Shown piece by piece: positions 42,001 to 53,642 of a DNA stretch of 64,000 bases. The notes under the pieces were generated by a model. It saw only the letters and a program-made list of their open reading frames with translations. It was not told the DNA's origin and did no database searches. This DNA comes from Acrasis kona (taxonomy: Eukaryota; Heterolobosea; Eutetramitea; Acrasida; Acrasidae): the NCBI GenBank assembly GCA_026419775.2, contig JAOPGA020001336.1, forward strand, positions 19,862 to 83,861, written 5' to 3'. Within the stretch, counting starts at the first letter, position 1. Each line of letters opens with the position of its first letter. The position numbers and the translations under genes were made by a program.

Positions 42001-44298
42001 ACGTATCCAACGCACCGCCGTTATGAATCTTGATGGTGCTGGTGTTGGATTCTGCCAATACGACCGTGCCCAAATCAAGCACCTGTTCGGGAACGGTTTC
42101 GATCCTTACCTTCTTGGTCAAACACTTGATGGGTATGCTAAAGTAACCGGTCTGCGCCACGAATGGCATCTCGTCTTCGATATCCACCAGCGTTCTCGGC
42201 GAGAATTTGATGCGAATCGTACAGGTGGTTCCTGCGCTCATTTGACCCGGCAATGTGTATTCGACGTCGAACAGGTCCTTTATTTCTGGCCTCAGATCCA
42301 ACACTTTGAAAGTATTAAAAGTATAGGACACGTTGGTGACGACGATTTTGCATTCGTAAGTACGACCCAATTCGAAATCCAAAAATGAAATGATTTTTGG
42401 ATCGGGCATGAATGCTTGTCCCTTGAATTCCTTCCCCCATACCACTTGTTTTTGGATGATGTTTTGTTTGGATTTGATTTTTGCATTTTCCAAAAAAGTC
42501 TTTTCTAATTTTGATAATTCTCTCGTTTTGATCTTTGCGGTTGATTTGTTTTTTTTAATGTTCTTTTCGTTCCATAGGCCCGATATTTCTGGTTGAGCCA
42601 ATTCTTGATCTGATTCTTGATCGTCGTCTCTTGCGATGATGCGATCGGGTGCGGTGCTCGCTCTCTTGGTGGAATCTTGTTGGTCGTCGTTATCGTAGTT
42701 GGGCAACAAGTTGGTGTCGTAGGAAACGTCCGGATATTGTTTTTTTTTCTTTTCGAGGAATAGAGGATTGGTTTGGTGGGTGTGACCTAGTCCGAATTTC
42801 CAATCCTTGTGCGGCAACATGACCGTGCTCGGATGGATTTGATCTTGCTTTCCTAACGGGTCGATGATTTCCACTCGGTCGAGCGTCTTGTCGCGAATGT
42901 ATTTTGTGTTTTGGTCGTTGCGTGCTGCTTGGCTGGTTGTTTTGAAGAAGGAACGAATCGTATTTTTATGAACGTCTTGTTTTTGTTTTTGACGATCTTC
43001 GAATTCCAACTCGTACTGAAGTTTGTTTGCGATTTGTTCGATTCTTGATTCTTGATTTTTTTTGAATGCGTCCTGCATGTTTTGTATTTTTTGTTTGATT
43101 TCGCGCTCGCGTATCACTCGTTCTGGATTTCCTCCTTGACTTGTGATTTTTGATAATTCTTCTTGCTCTGCTGCTTTTGTGAGTTGTTCTTGTTTTAATT
43201 TGCGTTCGTTGCGTGCTTTGATTTGAGCTTTGGCCTCCTCGGTGTGCTTGTTGAGTTCGATCATTGCGTTTTGTTTTCGTTCGGCTTCGCTTTTGGAATG
43301 TTCCTCTGATTGTTGCATTGCCACGAGGAAGGGCTTTGTTTGCTGCAGTCGCTGAAGCGCTAGTTTTCTTCCTCGCTTTGCTTCTTGGATGGCATCGTGT
43401 AGTTTTTGTATTTGTTCGGTCTGAGCCCTCGTGAGCGACTTCTCCATTTGTTTGTGCTTTCGATCTAGTGATTTTAGTTTCTCTGCACCCTTCTTTTGTC
43501 TATATTCCTCTATCAGACGTTTTTCCTCAATCTCCATTTGTTCTTGTCTGTGAATGTCCTTTTCGGCCGGTTCATTCTCTTCACATGTGAATTGAATTTC
43601 GTTATAATCGCTTTGAGCCCTGGCTAAATCGATTTGTACTTGTTTATAAGCATCCGAAAGTTTTTCTGTAAGTACTTTGCACTGTTAATGGTTAGATTGT
43701 AATATCTTCTTTGTAACAAACATCTTGTAATTTGATGGAAGCATCCATCTTTTGTTGGGAACTAACAAACTTGGTAGAACTGAACAGCATTTGATGATAA
43801 TTAAAAGCTTCTTCGTACAATTGATTCGCATTTTCTAATCTCTCATTTGTGACGGTGACCTTGATTGAATTTATAGTCGAATGTAAAAAATAATTGTACT
43901 TTTGTTTCCATTTCTTTTAGATACTTCGATTTTTGAAGCTTTAAAATTTTACATTCTTCAATGTCTACAACCATTAAAAACAATCAAATGTTTTGAATAC
44001 AATTTTTTAATCTCCTTCTATCTCTAGCTTGCTCCCGCGTTTCCTTATTTTTAAAACACGTTATAATACCGCCAGGCATAATGTACTTTTCAACACCATT
44101 CGCTTGGGTTGATAGCTCGCCTTGTTCGCTTTGCTCAACAGGATAATCTAAATCGTCCAAATCATCTTCATACTCATCAAACGAGTCGTCAGTTATATTC
44201 GATTCATCCTGTTCATGTGTCAGCACATCTATCATTACTGCTTTACAAAAACAGAATTCGCGCCAACTTGAAATCAAACAAGAACACCAGTTGTCCAT
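39082..44298 (-). CDS. CFAP74-like flagellar central-apparatus protein (ASH-domain repeats), with frame breaks
   Basis: Large gene read leftward. Exons: about 44235 (or 44298)-44001, 43964-43900, 43859-43722, then 43681 leftward to 39082; introns of 36, 40 and 40 nt. The N-terminus is acidic, followed by over 300 residues of coiled coil (KRLIEEYRQKKGAEKLKSL, QKIQNMQDAFKKNQES). At least six ASH/immunoglobulin-like strands repeat after that (ELGRTYECKIVVTNVSYTF, VLDLGTVVLAESNTSTIKIH, LRNHG-like turns, FGECSVDESISVNIKMTNHS). That layout is CFAP74, a C1a projection protein of the 9+2 axoneme. The frame breaks near 41490-41505 (two single-base shifts), at about 40850-40870 and at the nine-T run around 40728; each side is cleanly coding, so the gene is either mis-assembled or newly broken. 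Start choice uncertain. Confidence 0.75.
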
Positions 44299-44395
44299 GG
44301 TAGGACTTACCTCTTTTTCTGGATTTTGACGGCTCCTGTACTAGATCAAAACATACAAAAAGTAGTCATTTTATTGACAGACGTTTACATTTCAA

Positions 44396-44981
44396 TTAAT
44401 TTAGTTGCTGCTGATTTTGAACGAATTTAGTATCCAACTTTTGTAGTTTCTCGGAGATGGCAGCCATAAGTATTTTGTCTCTTTCGCTGAGGAACTTCTT
44501 TCTGTTGAGTAGCAAAAGTGTCTTTCTAAGCTCCAATATCTGTGACTTTGTTACATTGTTACGTTTTATTATACCATCACTCTGAGATATTTTGTTAGAC
44601 TCCCATCTCTCTTTCCATTTCTTTGCGGCACTCATAACGCCAAATACTCTGTCCCAGTTCTCCCTCGCAACCTGTTGGGTTGTTGGTGATAGAGGATCAC
44701 AAGCACCATCTGGCTTAGTGCTTGGTAACTCTGCAATAGCAATGTTTGGCAGTTTCAATTTTTTAGATCCCACTTGAGGAACAAATTCATTCAGTTTGAT
44801 GGACGACTCAAATTCCTTTGCCTCTAATACTCTCATATTTCCTAACTCAGCTTCGGCTTTACGAAGTTGAGCTAACATTGGCTATATTTGTTAGTTATCG
44901 TGAAACAAGGTGAGATCCTACTCTGATTTTGTCTCTAATCTGTTCGGGGGTGATGTTGCTCTTATCAAAACCGGGCTTCAT
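44396..44981 (-). CDS. Hypothetical helical protein
   Basis: Two exons: 44981-44922 and 44881-44396; intron 44882-44921 (40 nt, with the strong branch site ATAACTAAC). Product about 181 residues: an N-terminal coiled coil (LRKAEAELGNMRVLEAKEF), a proline-containing middle (KLKLPNIAIAELPS) and a C-terminal helix pair (QILELRKTLLLLNRKKFL). No recognised family. Its 3' end lies about 100 nt from the CFAP74-like start on the same strand. Confidence 0.7.
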
Positions 44982-45654
44982 ATATTTTGTGCTTTATATC
45001 GAACACTTCCTCCTGCTTACTTGTGATGTCATTGTACCTCGACGCAAAAACAAGTGTATGGGACATACGGTTTGATTGAAAGGACGGTTGTTACAAAAAA
45101 ACATGTCGATCCCCGTCGGAGAACATATCAAATGATGATGCATTTGTCTAAAAAGGAGTTTTTACTGACAAAAAATATACCAACACCCTAGCCAATCAAC
45201 CAATTGAAATAGAGGGAGGATGGTCAACGAAGAGCAGATTGTTGTGTCTTTCCTATGTTCATCTGATAAACATGAACCCGAATGTAATTATCCAGACACA
45301 TTTATTAGAGATAATACAGCGAGAAACGATTAAAGTATGCTGGACATGATTGATGAGGAATCTCATTCGTTAACTTTGTCAAGTATTGCATTTCTTGTTT
45401 CATTCGTCGAAGATTGAATTCTTTTTTAGTTTGCTTCTACAAATGAAAACATGATATCTTCTTCATTAGAACCAACTAAATATCTTGAGAACGAAAATTC
45501 ACACCTCACTATCTGTTTTTCATAGTTCCTGCAACCCTCCTTCTTATTCTACTTTTTCTACTCTTTGGTGTCTAAATTATCGTTAAAAAATTATACTGAC
45601 GAAGCACAAGCCAGACTTCTTCCTTTGATCCTTCTTTACAAAATTATTTAAAAC
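44982..45654. other. Intergenic, divergent promoter region (about 670 nt)
   Basis: Between the 181-residue gene and the 13-exon gene. No gene, repeat or RNA recognised. Confidence 0.4.
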
Positions 45655-48600
45655 ATGAACACCCAAGGTAACATGACCATGATCAACTCGATTCTTATCC
45701 TTAGAACAATGTCATCATTTTGAAAGAGTGGACAAATGCGTCATTTGCTTGATCGCTCACCTTCTTGAACCTTCAATACTTCCCCTCCGAAGAAGAAAGG
45801 TTCTTGATCTTCTCAAGAACGCACACATCCATGACTCCCATAAAACTAGCTTGTATAACACTTGCTTAAGAAGGATCGCGTTGCATGAGAAGGGTACCAT
45901 AGCAGAAGAAGTAACAGAAAAGTTAATAGAATTCTCAGTGGATCAAATATCTCAAGACATCAACTCAGTGATACCAATAACAATAAAAAGTGTAAGTGTC
46001 CCACATCTCTTTCAAATCTAATAAAAAAGGTCTTACAATTTCTTCAATGGGAAGATCCCAAGCACTGGATCCGTTTATTGTTTAAATTACTCTCACATTC
46101 CGACCAAAATATCATGTCCTTCTACAACACATCAGTGGTGGTCGAAGGTCAACTCACAAACCAACTTCACCACATGGCACAATATGTATCGAACGGTGCA
46201 TATCACATGGACGATAACATCAAGTCAGAATCCTTATACGTAAGTATCACTGTAGATCACTTTTTTCAATAAATCAATCAGATTATTTTACAATTTGCCA
46301 AATTATGCAGAAGCGACCAACAAAGTAAGTAAATCATCTCATTCAAATCGTTAATCATAAAAGTCAACCGAATGTTCTTTCAAGGAGATCCAAACTATTT
46401 ATTTTACATTTTATCAATTCTTGCAAAATCAGAACATGAAAATTTACAATTCTACATTCTAGGTAAGCCAATCGATAAAAAATATCGCTAATCATACGAT
46501 AGACATCCTTAACGAACTTTCTAGATTCAACATTTTTGAATCCATCTGCAATGACCAAAACATGTCATTTGCAGTAATTGAATCTCTAGTATCAGTCATT
46601 CTATCTCCATCGATTACAATCCAACTACAATGCATCCGGACCATTTATTCATTATGTAATCATAACAAGTCCATCCAACACATTTTCAAATCATCCGATC
46701 TGATTGATTTTTTATTCGAAGCAATCAAATCAAGCCATGTATGTATTCAACGCTCCATCATGAATGTGTTACAATTACTAATGACAAATGATGGAATTGA
46801 TAATTTTGATGAGTCAATATTAATAAAATATCATAACAATGGAACACAACAAATACATTTGAATAGCATCTCTGCCATTTTGAATCAATCATCTTGTTGT
46901 TTTGTAGATTTTGATTTGATTCAAAATTATTTAAATTTACAATCGTGTTATTTTGAACTAGATATCAAATTTGATTTAATTTCATTCCAAAAAATTATTT
47001 TTGATATTTTCAAAATCATAAAGAACAACATTTACAAATGCAATGAAAATTGGCATTTTGAACGAATCAACAAATTGATTCGAGATTTTATCCATTTAAT
47101 CATAAAATTTATACAAGGTATCTCTATTTAAAGGTTACATCATGTCAACATTGTTTAGAATTTGAATTATGGTCAGAAGAATATATATTCGAAATGATTT
47201 TTGAATTAAAGGATTTCATCACATTGTGTGATTCGGTTCCAGTAGAATCTAGTTATTATGACATGATTCGAATGATGATTACCAATCTGACCAATGATTT
47301 GTACATTTCAAAATTAATTGAATTGATCATCATTCCAATCGTAAATCACACATTGAACCAAATGGATCATTCCAAATTTACATTTCATTTCTTCATGGTC
47401 ATATCTTGTAGTATCATCTCATCTAATGATTACAATCTTCCATCCAAATTACATTCGCGTAAGTAACATTTTTCGATTCAATCATCAAATCCACAGTAAT
47501 CAAATCTCAATTAAGATTATTGTTATCAATCATCAATACCCATGATGAAGAACAAGTCATCGCCAGTTGTAAAATACTAATCTTGAGTTTGATTGCAAAA
47601 TCAATTCCATTCAATGACGAATCAATTCAAGCCATGTTGAACATTCCAAATCAATCATTTGAAATGATCGGTTCCTTCATTGATCACGATGAAATACAAC
47701 GTGATATATTACTCCACGTGATTGAATTATCACAAGAGTGCATGAACCAGTGAGTTTCATGATTTCAAAGTGATTTTTAAAAAATTAGATTTCATTCTGA
47801 TTCATTGTATGGTGCACTTGTGGAATATATATTACATGTAAAGAATAAGAATCATGATGGTGATCGGACCAAATTCAAAAAATGAATTACATTTATTCGA
47901 TCCTCATTCATGTAAATAATCACTCAACGATAATAATAATTCATAATCATAGATTCAGTTTATGGATCGTCGTCATGATGATGATTTATCAAAATCAATG
48001 ATTCAATTTTTAAATCAGAATCAATCCATCATGACCAATCATGACATTCATCATTTATTGAGTTATCACCTATCCAATAGCACTACAGCTACATGTTCAC
48101 AATTCGTTCGATTCATGATTCAAAATGAATCATCATCATCACCCACCCATATAAAATTAATCCTCGACAGATCTGATTGGGTCCAAATCATCAAGGTAGA
48201 TTCATAACTATTTTCAATATAATATCCATAGATTACTGATTTACATTTAATGAATCATGAATCCATCCATCACTACATTCGATTCATTCAATTCATCATT
48301 CAAAACGATCACACCAATCAATTATCAAATGAACATGATTTATTGGACATGTTCAGCATCATGACTCTACAATCACTTCCATTCGATTTGTTGATTCCAT
48401 TAATTAATTTAATTTCAAATTGGTTAGTTCGTTATTCAATCAATCAATGGAGATGTATACAATTAGGTAGAAGAATACAAAAAATATTACAAAAAATGTA
48501 AAATCATTAATTCATCGCTCAATGTTACTTACATTTATTTTTAGATTATTAATCAATCATGATTTGAATCACGAATCAATGTTGATTTTAAATACTTGTT

Positions 48601-49537
48601 TGAATGCCCTAGTGGTCATCTTGTCATTCATGCGATTCGATTCGAAAGTACTGGCAGGTATGAAGATGATGTTTGATGACATTTTGATTTTGTAGATTTC
48701 ATCTTTACTGAAAATTATTTACAAGAATTATCATTTTATAAAGTAATGATCGAATCATTCCAAGCGGTGATTATTGATCAAAAGGAATCGATGGCTCCTT
48801 TATTGTCCATTTGTCAAATTGCATTAATCATGAGTAAAGTAAAATCATCATCATTGAAATGTGATTTGAATTGGATCAAGAATTACATCCAACACTCTAA
48901 TTTATTAATAAGAACTTATTCCTTGTATTGTACTTGTAATTTGATTAGAAATGGGAATTTAATAATGTCAAGTCAAGAATTACATTCTTTTGTTTTTGCG
49001 TTATTGAATAATATCCTTGTAGAGGATGAAATTATAAAACTAGCGAGTGCTGAATGTTTAGATGCATTGGGTAGTGATGGCGCTATATACAATAAAAATG
49101 ATTTGTTGAGTGGGTGTTGGTTTCCGTTTGTGTTGACTAATTTGTTGAATGAATGTTTGGCGAATTGTGAATTTGAAATTTTGTCACCATTGCCAACATC
49201 AATCTTGTACTTGATGACCATTTATTTGGAATATGATCGAGAGTTGTTGAAGAGTTTATTATGTAAAGAGTCCATTCGTGATTTGTGCATGTCTTCTTTT
49301 GTAATGTGTTGTGATTTGTTATTTGAATGTAACTGTTATTTGAAATTATTCCAATTCATGAATGATTATTGTCATATTGATATGGATGTGTCCCTGTCGA
49401 GTGTAAAAGAAAAGATTGAAAAAATCATGAATCAAAAGAATGAATCGAATGATGGACGTGCGAAATGCGACCAGGCGGAGATCTCGGGTGTGAAAGTATA
49501 CATAGTGGATGATTTATTGCGTTTGAACCATGTGTAA
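45655..49537 (+). CDS. Large alpha-solenoid (HEAT/ARM-like) protein in 13 exons, one frame break
   Basis: Exons 45655-45667, 45705-45991, 46030-46239, 46282-46324, 46364-46462, 46503-47117, 47159-47458, 47497-47749, 47789-47911, 47953-48195, 48232-48497, 48545-48657, 48696-49537; introns 36-47 nt. About 1135 residues. Repeated helix pairs (VDKCVICLIAHLLEPSIL, FLFEAIKSSHVCIQRSIMNV, HSNLLIRTYSLYCTCNLI) mark a helical-repeat protein; it has no catalytic motif. Summed exon length is one short of a multiple of three: exon 47789-47911 needs one added base (near 47870) to read through into the next, so a sequence error or frameshift is likely. The gene is strongly AT-rich with many ATCAT/TCATT words. 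Proteins of the MEI1/PRD1 type have such a shape, but similarity here is too vague to claim. The stop forms TAATAAA. Confidence 0.72.
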
Positions 49538-49549
49538 TAAATTACATTT

Positions 49550-50554
49550 TTATTCCCAAATTTTTACAATGTTTAATCCTTTGTGGTCGGCCGCTGCTCT
49601 GAACATACCAGGACAATTGAATGGCATAGCAATTTCGTAATCGTGACTTACTGCGACCACTCCTCCATCGCCCGGATCTAATTTTTTCATAACGACAAGA
49701 TCTGCGGCATCTTGCAAAGTCATTTCCTTGTAGTCCATTAGACAGTGGATGTCATGTGCTACGAGAATGTTCATAAACTTTTCACCCCATCCTGTGCCAG
49801 AAACTGCGCATGTTTTATTGTTTGCATATGTACCTGCGCCAATGGTGGGTGTATCACCAACTCTTCCCGCCATCTTGTTTGTACGTCCACCAGTGGAAGT
49901 TGCTGCGGCGAGGTTGCCATCACTGTCGATTGCAACACATCCAACGGTTCCCATTTTATTCTTCTTAATCTCGAACATGTGTTTGAATAACTTGATCTCT
50001 TCTTGGTTGGATAATTCGTTGGGGGTCATCACTTTTGGGATGTAGGAGTGATCTTGACGAATGGTATTATCTTTCAATGCCTCTTGGAGTTGTTTAAATC
50101 TTGTTTCCGTGAAGTAGTAAGACTGATCTACAAATTCTAATTTTTTGCCTCTGGCAAACTCTTCTGCACCTTCTGAAGCTAACCAGCAGTGAGGACAGTC
50201 CTCTAAAATTTTTCTTGCAAGTATAACTGGATTTTTAATGTGCTTGAGGCCACTCGTAGCCCCGCACTTTAGATCGCTTCCATTCATGATCGAAGCCTCT
50301 AATTCATGGTGTCCATTATGGTTAAATACTGCTCCTTTTCCCGCATTGAAAAGTGGATCGTCTTCTAAAGCAACTACAACTGCCTGCACTGCGTCCAAAC
50401 TAGTCCCACCACTCTTAAGTATTTCTACTCCAATATTTAAGTAATTCGCGAGAGATTCTTCATATTGACGTATCAGTGTGGGGCTCTCATCTTTTGGTAT
50501 TGTACCTGCTCCGCCATGCAATGCGATTGCGAACTTGTGAGTATTTGATTCCAT
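49550..50554 (-). CDS. Isoaspartyl peptidase/L-asparaginase (plant-type Ntn-hydrolase)
   Basis: 334 residues, single exon, ATG at 50554. The N-terminal LHGGAG motif and DAVQAVVVALEDDPLFNAGKG are family wording. The autocleavage site is GTVGCVAID with the nucleophile Thr in KNKMGTVGC, followed by the ATSTGGRTNKMAGRVGDTP substrate loop and GAGTYANN. Length is usual. The enzyme self-cleaves to an alpha/beta dimer and removes isoaspartyl or asparagine residues. Convergent with the helical-repeat gene; stops are 12 nt apart. Interesting in context with the isoaspartyl methyltransferase at 56.8-57.8 kb, which acts on the same damaged residue. Confidence 0.95.
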   Translation of the reverse strand: MESNTHKFAIALHGGAGTIPKDESPTLIRQYEESLANYLNIGVEILKSGGTSLDAVQAVVVALEDDPLFNAGKGAVFNHNGHHELEASIMNGSDLKCGATSGLKHIKNPVILARKILEDCPHCWLASEGAEEFARGKKLEFVDQSYYFTETRFKQLQEALKDNTIRQDHSYIPKVMTPNELSNQEEIKLFKHMFEIKKNKMGTVGCVAIDSDGNLAAATSTGGRTNKMAGRVGDTPTIGAGTYANNKTCAVSGTGWGEKFMNILVAHDIHCLMDYKEMTLQDAADLVVMKKLDPGDGGVVAVSHDYEIAMPFNCPGMFRAAADHKGLNIVKIWE

Positions 50555-50588
50555 TTTTAGATTGCGTTGGTTGATAATAAAATTTTAA

Positions 50589-51017
50589 ATGAACTCAATC
50601 AACCAACTCTTGAGAAGGTCGGTATTCACTTTCAGAGCTACAAGGACATTCACACCATCAACGCTTTCGTTTTGTCAGAAAAGATTCTACGCAGAATCAT
50701 TCCAACAACAGATACAGAATCATCCAAAGATTATGGCAGCTGTAAATGAAATGCAACAAGTGTACCAAAAGAGAGTTAGTTAATTAATTTTATTGATATA
50801 TTAATAAACAAAAGGGAATCACGCCACAACTAACAAAGGAAAGTGCCCTCGATATGGCGTCAGATCCAGAAATCATGACAGCCTTCGCGAAGGTTATGAA
50901 AGAGATTAAAGCATCAGGTATCGAAATTAATTATAAAGAGTAAGTATAACATGAACATTGAGTTTCACAATCGAAAGGATAGCGAGCATGTTGGGCAAGC
51001 ATGGTTTTAAGCAATAA
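50589..51017 (+). CDS. Small mitochondrial-type protein, unknown family
   Basis: Three exons: 50589-50774, 50815-50939, 50978-51017; introns 40 and 38 nt. Product 116 residues. N-terminus is a classical mitochondrial presequence (LLRRSVFTFRATRTFTPST), then a helical body (ALDMASDPEIMTAFAKVM, IASMLGKHGFKQ). The mature part shows two helices ending in conserved-looking GKHGF; no family recognised. Its start is 34 nt from the divergent asparaginase start. AATAAA overlaps the stop. Confidence 0.68.
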
Positions 51018-51041
51018 ATTATTTTATATAATTCTATACAT

Positions 51042-52079
51042 TTATTGATCTAATATAGTCCACTCGTCCTCGGAATCAAAATCCAAATTTATGTTCTTCC
51101 ATATCACCCCATAGTTATCAATCTTCTTCAATTTGTTTTTCTGAAGACAATACTTTGTACACATACCATTACTGCTGACCACACTTATAATGTCATTCTT
51201 TTCAAAAATGCAAAGAGAGGGTGAGTTTATATTTTTTACTTCCGCGTGGGACCACTGCGATGTAGTGTACTCTATATTAACTACATGATTTACAAGAGCA
51301 AGGTTGGACGTCCTGTTCGCGTTTTCTGAGTGGAGATCCCAAACGTGCAGTGTACCAGTATCGGAAGTACAACATAACATGGTACAACAATAACTGAAAC
51401 AAACACACTGGATGGTGGCCATGTGACTGCCTCTTCTAAAGTCTTTTAATTTCTCTCCAGTTTTTGCATCAAATACACGTATCAGTGTACCTGTCATACT
51501 GCTAGTGGCAACTAGAGATCCATCTTTACTTAGTGCAATGTACGATATCTTTGATTGATGGGCCTGTATTGTAATTAATGGGTGGGAGGAATCCCTCCGT
51601 TCTATACATATTGCCCCTTCTTCTTTTGCAGGATAACACAAAACTAGCGTTGATTTATTATTTGAGAACAAGTCACAAGCACCAAAAAAGTTTTCAAATG
51701 TGGCCCTTTTATACATTTCACCCCTTGCGATGTCGTGAACAAATATCTCCTTGTTCGCGACGACCACCAACATATCTCTTGAGAGCATTACCCTCCTGAG
51801 TTGCTCTCGGAATTCTTGGTATGTGTACTCACCCTCTCTTTGAAAGCAATCCAAAAATTGATTCAGCGATTTTATTGAATAACTAAATTTTTCATCTAAA
51901 TTTCTTATGGGTTCTTTGGTGTTGTAGTCCCAAATTTTAACATTATTCGAAAGAAGAACTTCGCAGTTTCGTATTCCGTTTTCGTAAAGTTTTATAGAAG
52001 AGTTGAATAAAAATCCATTTCCAAAAGTTAAAACATCGGAGTCATCATTGTTGACGTCAACATAGTAGAGTTCAACCAT
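51042..52079 (-). CDS. PROPPIN beta-propeller (Atg18/WIPI family)
   Basis: At least 345 residues, single visible exon. The PI3P-binding signature FRRG is in GEKLKDFRRGSHMATIQC near residue 223 from the ATG at 52079, and the preceding blade reads VATSSMTGTLIRVFDAKTG, diagnostic for Atg18/WIPI. Role: binds PI3P/PI(3,5)P2 on autophagic and endolysosomal membranes. The coding-like frame stays open upstream to at least 52142 (SNAFIVRYCNMVELYY looks like blade 1) but without an ATG, so either the start is at 52079 with a short first blade or the true first exon is missed. The stop lies 24 nt from the convergent mitochondrial protein stop. Confidence 0.87.
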   Translation of the reverse strand: MVELYYVDVNNDDSDVLTFGNGFLFNSSIKLYENGIRNCEVLLSNNVKIWDYNTKEPIRNLDEKFSYSIKSLNQFLDCFQREGEYTYQEFREQLRRVMLSRDMLVVVANKEIFVHDIARGEMYKRATFENFFGACDLFSNNKSTLVLCYPAKEEGAICIERRDSSHPLITIQAHQSKISYIALSKDGSLVATSSMTGTLIRVFDAKTGEKLKDFRRGSHMATIQCVCFSYCCTMLCCTSDTGTLHVWDLHSENANRTSNLALVNHVVNIEYTTSQWSHAEVKNINSPSLCIFEKNDIISVVSSNGMCTKYCLQKNKLKKIDNYGVIWKNINLDFDSEDEWTILDQ

Positions 52080-52168
52080 ATTACAATATCTTACAATAAA
52101 TGCGTTAGAGTGCTTGGCAACAGTTTCAACGGACGAACACAATACATGAGTTTTTATAAAGTGGTATT

Positions 52169-52621
52169 TTACTGTGATTTTTGTTTGTTTTCCAAGTTAA
52201 AAGCCTTGCTTGGTGACTCCCAGAATGGAACATATCGTGTTATTTGCAGTAATACCACGAGAGAGTATACAACACCTGGTAACCAGAAGAACCAGCATAG
52301 AAGCACATCCAAGGCTACGGCTGACCCAACAATGTATACAGCGTGTTTCTTTTCCTTGTTGTAGATCCTAACTAGGTAGTATGAGGCGATTAATGTGACG
52401 AAAATTGGGGCTACGAAGCATAGTGAAACCATGAACAAAAGGATTGCTAACTGTAATAAGTATGCCACTCTTTCGCCTTTTGGGTTTGAGGCCCTCTTTG
52501 TTAATCTAACTCTGATTTCATCTTTGATGTCTGACGCAATGGACTTTGCTGTGGTGGTGATTGTCTTCAAGTCGATACTGCGGGCTTGTTGAAGTAGAGC
52601 TTGTGTGCGTGATTCTGTCAT
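52169..52621 (-). CDS. Small polytopic membrane protein
   Basis: 150 residues, single exon, ATG at 52621. An amphipathic N-terminal half (KTITTTAKSIASDIKDEI) is followed by three hydrophobic segments: VAYLLQLAILLFMVSLCFV, VTLIASYYLVRIY and VYIVGSAVALDVLLCWFFWL plus PGVVYSLVVLLQ. The FWLPGVVYSLVVLLQ part recalls the second helix of Pmp3-type membrane peptides, but the size is larger. No certain family. It ends 90 nt upstream of the PROPPIN ATG on the same strand. Confidence 0.6.
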   Translation of the reverse strand: MTESRTQALLQQARSIDLKTITTTAKSIASDIKDEIRVRLTKRASNPKGERVAYLLQLAILLFMVSLCFVAPIFVTLIASYYLVRIYNKEKKHAVYIVGSAVALDVLLCWFFWLPGVVYSLVVLLQITRYVPFWESPSKAFNLENKQKSQ

Positions 52622-52923
52622 CTAACTGTTTGTTTAATTAATAAAATTGACGAAAAATCTTTTTTTAACACTCTATTTTTTCCTAATTTTCCGCGAATTT
52701 TCCTAGTCATGGAGAATATTGGCTCGGATGTTCCAGTTGGCTGAAGAAGAGTTTTTGTGGCGATTTGTGTCACTGTAGTTGTGCGATGATGATACAAGTA
52801 GTGTAAACATATAATAAAATTTCAACATGTAGAACACGTTTTTCGAAATTATTGTGAAATTCCATTTTCGTAGAGCGTAAAACAATACGTGCATAAATGA
52901 TGAGACCTCCAACACTGTGTTAT

Positions 52924-53244
52924 TAATGCTACTCCAGCTGGTGTACGTAAACCAAAGAGGAAAATTGTCAGGTGGACACAAGAGGAGAATGAAAGGCTTC
53001 TAGCTGCGGTCGACACATTCCAAATGAGAAATTGGGAAATTGCGAAAATTGTTGGCACCGACTCAAGATCAATGTAACCAACACTGGTACCGAGTGTTGA
53101 ACCCAACCATATCAAAAGAAAAGTGGACAGAAGAGGAGGAGAAATTAATTGATCTTGTGAATAAGTGTGGAGAGAGTAGCTGGAAGGATATCTAAAGGTC
53201 TCCAAAATAGGACTGATTTGCAGTTCAATCACAAATGGATATAA
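52924..53244 (+). pseudogene. Myb/SANT DNA-binding repeat gene remnant
   Basis: Two Myb repeats are readable with breaks. First: RKPKRKIVRWTQEENERLLA (Trp at the usual place), then NWEIAKIVGTDSRS and a stop at 53075. Second starts in another frame at 53070 (QCNQHWYRVLNPTISKEKW, EEEEKLIDLVNKCGESSWKD), stopping at 53193, and continues in a third frame (GLQNRTDLQFNHKW) to 53242. Each break is a single-base shift. A dead Myb gene is more likely than a spliced one because no GT-AG pair bridges the breaks, but repeated sequencing error cannot be excluded. Confidence 0.62.
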
Positions 53245-53390
53245 GTGAAAAAGAAATGAAATAACACATCACGTACAACTACAACGGATACTGGACCCAT
53301 CCAAAAATTCATCCACGTCGTTCCTCATTTCTTTAACGTACCACAGTATGTACACACCCAAGTTCTTGCACATCGCCCATCTCACACTGA

Positions 53391-53642
53391 GCTCTCTATG
53401 ACAGTATTTGGTCATGCTGTGGTGCGTGCGTAGAGGATTCTTATTGCTCGGGGGAGGACAAGCACTACACGCATTGGAACAACGGCTGGATTACCAGAAA
53501 ATACTATGACGGTGTAAAAAGTCACAAAGAACTACCAGACATTAAATTTTCAAGAGATAATAAAATTCTGTATGGGATGATGTGTTTTATTGTTCTGATA
53601 ATTTTTTTGTTGTTACTAAATAATAATCTACGTTTAATTTAA
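53391..53642 (+). pseudogene. Fragment encoding a hydrophobic C-terminus, no start codon
   Basis: Open in one frame from 53391 to the stop at 53640 without an early ATG: SGEDKHYTHWNNGWITRKYY then a hydrophobic C-terminal helix (MMCFIVLIIFLLLLNNN). A tail-anchor-like end on a headless frame. Overlaps the 3' end of the F-box-like gene on the opposite strand. Perhaps the lost end of another gene of this dead region. Confidence 0.35.

Noticed and set aside
45655-49537. Calling the helical-repeat protein MEI1/PRD1
   Set aside because: Only general shape agrees; no diagnostic motif was visible.
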